DNA from: Bordetella parapertussis
GTDB taxonomy: Bacteria; Pseudomonadota; Gammaproteobacteria; Burkholderiales; SG8-41
Length of the DNA stretch: 64,000 nucleotides
NCBI GenBank assembly: GCA_945861275.1
Contig: CAMATZ010000011.1
Location: 1 to 64,000 of the forward strand
Direction: 5' to 3'
In this document: piece after piece, positions 60,436 to 64,000 of the stretch
How positions within the stretch are numbered: position 1 is the first letter of the stretch
Layout of the letters: each line of letters opens with the position of its first letter
Position numbers and translations under genes: made by a program
Notes under the pieces: model-generated
The model's input: the letters and a program-made list of their open reading frames with translations, nothing else
Databases searched by the model: none
What the model was told of the DNA's origin: nothing

Positions 60436-61974
60436 CTACGCCGCACGACCAAATCCGCCACCCCCCGCCGTCTCCATTACCACCCGGTCGCCTTTGTTGA
60501 GCACCCAGTGATCTGCCGGATTGATCGGCTTGCCGTTAAGTAACAGCGCGCCGATCTTGCCCGGCGCACCGCCGAAAATACCCTGCGGCGCGGTTTTGTA
60601 ACGGGTCATGATCATTGAGGCCATCATCGGCGTGTCGGCGATCACTTCGACTTCAAAGCGCAGACCGTCGCCGCCGCGATGCGTGCCTGAACCGCCGCTG
60701 CCACGCCGGATCGCGCGCTCGATCACAAGCAGCGGCGCCATCTGTTCGAACACTTCAATCGGTGTATTCGACAGATTTGACGGAAACGACAGCATGGTGA
60801 AGCCGTCGCGATGCTGCGTCGCGCCCTGCCCCGCGTTCATGAAATTCACCGCCGCATAGGGCCTGCCGCGATGCTCGCCGGTCACGGTAATCGACGAATT
60901 GGACGAACCTTCCGCCAATGCACGTCCGGGCATCACGTCGGCTAGCGCCATCATGATCGCGGGCACCATCATGTGCCCTATCATGCCGCGCCCGCCACTC
61001 GCCGCCGGATAGGTGGGATTGAAAATGGAACCCAGCGGCGCGGAGGTGGTAATCGGCGTAAAGCTGCCTTCGTTGTTCGGCACATCCGGGCACAGCAGCG
61101 CTTTCACCGCGAACGCCGAATACGCAAAGCAGTAAATCGGCACCACGTTTACCGCGCGCGGCACTTGTGCGCTGGAACCGCTGTAGTCAATGGCAAGTTT
61201 GTCGCCTTTGACCGTGACCTTGCAGTTGATGATGATCGGTTCTTCGAAACCATCGTGCTGGGTGCGGCCGTGGTACACGCCATCGGGCACCTCACGGATG
61301 GATTTTTTCATCGCCGCTTCGGAACGGCGGCGAATTTCAGCGCCCAGAGATTCAATGTCAATCTCGCTCAGCAAAGGCTTGAGGCGTTCTTCAAGCATTT
61401 TGCACGCCGCCACCTGCGCCCAGATGTCGCCCAGCGTCTGCTCCGGCACGCGCACGTTCTGCCCGATCACATCGAGCAGATTCTGATCGGGCTTGCCGGC
61501 GCTGATCAGCTTCATGCGCGGAATCTGCAAGCCTTCTTCGTAAATGTCACGGATACCGGCGTTGCGGATGCGTCCACCGATGTCGGGCATATGGCTTACC
61601 ACCGCCGCATACGCAACGATCCTGCCCTTGTGGAAAATCGGCATCGCGGTGTTGACGTCGTGGATGTGGCCGGTGCCCATCCACGGATCGTTGGTGATCA
61701 TCACGTCGCCGGGCTTCAGGGTGTGCGCCGGAAACTTTTGCAAAAAATGTTTTACCGTTGCCGGCAGCGTGCCGATGAAGGAAGGTATCGACAGCACCGA
61801 TTGTGCAATCGAGCGCCCCTGCGCATCGGTCAGCACCACGGCAAAATCGTTCGCTTCGCGCACCAGCACCGAAAACGAGGTGCGCACGAACGCCGCGGAG
61901 GCTTCGTCCACCATCGACACCAAACGCTTCCACTGGATTTCCAGCGTGATCGGGTCGAGCCTGTATTGTTTCAT
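60436..61974 (-). CDS. hyuB: Hydantoinase B/oxoprolinase family protein (HyuB)
   Basis: 512 residues from the ATG at 61974, which overlaps the hyuA stop (TGATG). HyuB landmarks: LDPITLEIQWKRLVSMVDEA, the metal-site-like TNDPWMGTGHIHDV, SHMPDIGGRIRN, AIDYSGSSAQVPRAVN, and the end RGSGGSGTHRGGDGL. With HyuA it forms ATP-dependent N-cyclic amide hydrolases, acting on hydantoins, 5-oxoproline or acetone-type substrates. The ligand is not known. Confidence 0.93.
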   Translation of the reverse strand: MKQYRLDPITLEIQWKRLVSMVDEASAAFVRTSFSVLVREANDFAVVLTDAQGRSIAQSVLSIPSFIGTLPATVKHFLQKFPAHTLKPGDVMITNDPWMGTGHIHDVNTAMPIFHKGRIVAYAAVVSHMPDIGGRIRNAGIRDIYEEGLQIPRMKLISAGKPDQNLLDVIGQNVRVPEQTLGDIWAQVAACKMLEERLKPLLSEIDIESLGAEIRRRSEAAMKKSIREVPDGVYHGRTQHDGFEEPIIINCKVTVKGDKLAIDYSGSSAQVPRAVNVVPIYCFAYSAFAVKALLCPDVPNNEGSFTPITTSAPLGSIFNPTYPAASGGRGMIGHMMVPAIMMALADVMPGRALAEGSSNSSITVTGEHRGRPYAAVNFMNAGQGATQHRDGFTMLSFPSNLSNTPIEVFEQMAPLLVIERAIRRGSGGSGTHRGGDGLRFEVEVIADTPMMASMIMTRYKTAPQGIFGGAPGKIGALLLNGKPINPADHWVLNKGDRVVMETAGGGGFGRAA

Positions 61975-64000
61975 CAAAACTCCTTAATCACTATCGACAC
62001 CGTGTAGTCCGGCAGAATGCGCACATCGGCTTTCACCGGCACCACCAGCGTCGATTCACGCTCTTCCAGAACCAGCGGGCCCGCGAGCCGCGTGCCGGGC
62101 TTTAATGCGTATCGCTCGTACACCGGAACCGGTGCGTATTTCTTTTTGAGCGGCAGATAGATTTCACGCTTGCCACGCTTCACGGATGCGCCCGACGAAC
62201 GCGTGTCACCCCACGTGAATTTGTGGCGCTTCACCGCGGAGCGGCCGGTGAGCCGCCAGGTAATCACCTGCGGCGTCGCCCCCGGCACCAGATGACCATA
62301 GAGCTGGCGATAATTGGTTTCAAACGCTTTCAGCAGGGCGGGCGCCATCGCGGCTTCGATCTTGCGCCACGGCAGGCTCACCGACACGTTGTGCCCCTGT
62401 CCGGCGTAACGCATTTCGGCGCCGATAAACCACTTGATCGCGGCGCTGCCCGCGCCCGCCGATGTCAATTCGGATTCAGCGTCCTGGCGCATGCCCCGGT
62501 ACGCGGTGGCGACGCGCTTCCACTCGATGTCTTTCACCAGACACGGTTGCGACCACGCGCGGTCCACGCGTGCGGGCGCGGCGAGCAGGCCCAGGCATGA
62601 GCCCGCACCTGCGGCTATCGTCGCCAGCACCCGCGGAATTCGCAACTTGCGCGCCACTTCGACCACATGCAGCGGCCCCGCGCCGCCGGTCGCCACCAGG
62701 GTGAATTCGCGCGGATCGTGGCCTTTCTCGGCAATGTGTATGCGCGCTGCTGCCGCCATGTTTTCATTGACGATGTTGCAGATGCCCCAGGCCACATCAT
62801 TGACGGTGAGTTTCAACTTCGCCGCAAGTTTTCCCAGCGCCTGTTGCGCCAAATCGCGCCGCAGCTTCATCTCGCCACCCAAAAAATTGTCGGCGTTAAG
62901 ATAGCCCAGCGCCAAATCCGCATCGGTCACAGTGGCTTCAACCCCGCCCTGCCTATAACACGCCGGGCCGGGCACAGCGCCGGAACTTTCCGGACCGACG
63001 TTGAGCAAACCCAGTTCGTTGACATGCGCAATCGAGCCGCCGCCGGCGCCGATTTCAATCAGATCAATGCTCGGCATCAGTATCGGCAGGCCCGAGCCGC
63101 GTTTGAAGCGCGCCACGCGTGCGCATTCAAAGCTGTGAGAAATCAACGGCTCACCACCCACCGCCACGCACGCTTTAGCCGTGGTGCCGCCCATGTCGAA
63201 CGCCAGTATGCGGTCGATGCCGGCGTTGCGCGCGGTATTCAGCGCCGACAACACGCCACCCGCCGGACCGGATTCCAGCAGCAAAATCGGCGTTTCGGCA
63301 GCCGCCTTGCCCGAGGTAAATCCGCCGCTCGATACCATGATGCGCAGCGGCGCCGCGGGCGCGAGTTCATGCACGCGCGTGTCCAGCCGATTCAGATAAT
63401 CGGCCATCAGCGGCTGCACATAGGCGTTGGCCGCCACCGTGGACATGCGCTCGAACTCACGAATTTCGCGTGCAATGCCCGACGAAATGGACACCGCGAG
63501 TTTGGGGAAGCGCTGATGAATGGCGGCCTTGATTTGTTGCTCATGCGTGTCGTTGACGTAGGCATGCAGCAGGCACACACCCACCGCCTCGACCTCCAAC
63601 CCGGCGAGCGCATCCATCAGGCGCTCGATTTCCGTTGGCGCCAACGGCTGCACCACGCGGCCTTCCACGTCCATGCGCTCAATGGCCTCGAGCCGCTTGT
63701 CTTGCGCCACCAGCGGCTGCGGAATTTCAAGATTCAGATCGTAAAGTTCATAACGAATCTCGCGGCCGATGGTCAGCACATCGCGCGTGCCCTGCGTGAC
63801 GATAAGTCCCGTGCGCGCGCCTTTGCGTTCGATCAGTGTGTTGGTTACCAGCGTGGTGCCGTGAACCACTTCGCTGATGCTGGGTGTCGCCGCGCCACGC
63901 GCTGCTTTAAGCTGCCGCAGCAGATCGACGATAACCGTGGTTACCGCCACACCCGGATCGTGCGGCGTGGTCAGCGTTTTGGCGACCCAGATCCGCCCGC
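61974..64000 (-). CDS. hyuA: Hydantoinase/oxoprolinase family protein (HyuA), 5' end beyond the window
   Basis: At least 675 codons; the frame stays open to the right edge (…AKTLTTPHDPGVAV), so the start lies outside. HyuA features: HGTTLVTNTLIERKGARTGL with the phosphate-binding TNT, REIREFERMSTVAANAYVQP, FDMGGTTAKACV, GAGGGSIAHV, and ATGGAGPLHVVEVARKL. It is the ATP-dependent half of the hydantoinase/oxoprolinase complex. Its TGA overlaps the hyuB ATG, so the two are translated together. Confidence 0.94.
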   Translation of the reverse strand, partial: GRIWVAKTLTTPHDPGVAVTTVIVDLLRQLKAARGAATPSISEVVHGTTLVTNTLIERKGARTGLIVTQGTRDVLTIGREIRYELYDLNLEIPQPLVAQDKRLEAIERMDVEGRVVQPLAPTEIERLMDALAGLEVEAVGVCLLHAYVNDTHEQQIKAAIHQRFPKLAVSISSGIAREIREFERMSTVAANAYVQPLMADYLNRLDTRVHELAPAAPLRIMVSSGGFTSGKAAAETPILLLESGPAGGVLSALNTARNAGIDRILAFDMGGTTAKACVAVGGEPLISHSFECARVARFKRGSGLPILMPSIDLIEIGAGGGSIAHVNELGLLNVGPESSGAVPGPACYRQGGVEATVTDADLALGYLNADNFLGGEMKLRRDLAQQALGKLAAKLKLTVNDVAWGICNIVNENMAAAARIHIAEKGHDPREFTLVATGGAGPLHVVEVARKLRIPRVLATIAAGAGSCLGLLAAPARVDRAWSQPCLVKDIEWKRVATAYRGMRQDAESELTSAGAGSAAIKWFIGAEMRYAGQGHNVSVSLPWRKIEAAMAPALLKAFETNYRQLYGHLVPGATPQVITWRLTGRSAVKRHKFTWGDTRSSGASVKRGKREIYLPLKKKYAPVPVYERYALKPGTRLAGPLVLEERESTLVVPVKADVRILPDYTVSIVIKEF

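Overview
The window reads as a high-GC betaproteobacterial chromosome of the Burkholderiales type. The signs are the very large number of Bug/TctC periplasmic solute-binding proteins, CoA- and amidohydrolase-type catabolic genes around them, an ffh-ypjD pair, and several families of short palindromic repeats. No rRNA, tRNA or CRISPR array was found. The left edge cuts an IS3-type transposase and the right edge cuts hyuA.

Layout. 1-17.4 kb: catabolic enzymes (alpha/beta hydrolases, a hydroxyacid dehydrogenase, an SDR, a MmgE/PrpD protein, a CocE-type hydrolase, an amidohydrolase) interleaved with five Bug proteins, plus a gene split by an in-frame UGA that is best read as a UGSC-motif selenoprotein (8972-10696). 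17.5-27.2 kb: a minus-strand run of three Bug genes behind a GntR/FCD regulator, divergent from a plus-strand catabolic operon (Bug, duplicated NIPSNAP-like protein, Bug, CMD protein, phenylacetate-CoA-ligase-like enzyme, amidohydrolase). The gap between them holds a sigma70-like promoter and a palindromic operator. 27.2-30.4 kb: a DUF2971 protein and a Sel1-repeat membrane protein, unrelated to their surroundings. 30.5-34.1 kb: an operon of amidohydrolase, UGSC partner protein, a second UGSC selenoprotein and a Bug protein. 34-43 kb: epimerase, two binding proteins without signal peptides, DHDPS-family aldolase/lyase, PLP amino-acid aldolase/racemase family protein, a Bug protein and an amidase. 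43-46 kb: conserved ffh, ypjD and an EamA exporter. 46.3-50.7 kb: a phosphonate-type ABC importer operon (phnD-phnC-phnE-phnE) ending in a HAD-IIA phosphatase. 50.7-54.7 kb: a scrambled segment bounded by a 49-bp exact direct repeat, with PIN and amidohydrolase remnants and a NYN-cold-shock fusion gene. 54.7-57 kb: an LVIVD-repeat protein and an exported methyltransferase. 57.1-60.1 kb: minus-strand genes separated by attC-like sites, resembling an integron cassette cluster and including brnT/brnA. 60.4-64 kb: hyuB and hyuA.

The most interesting content is two UGSC selenoprotein loci. In one, the UGSC domain is fused to a second conserved domain. In the other, the same two domains are adjacent separate genes. 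Each has a plausible bacterial SECIS hairpin directly after the UGA. Second is the attC-like cassette cluster. Third is the density of orphan binding proteins: twelve Bug proteins and three others, with no TctA/TctB genes in view.
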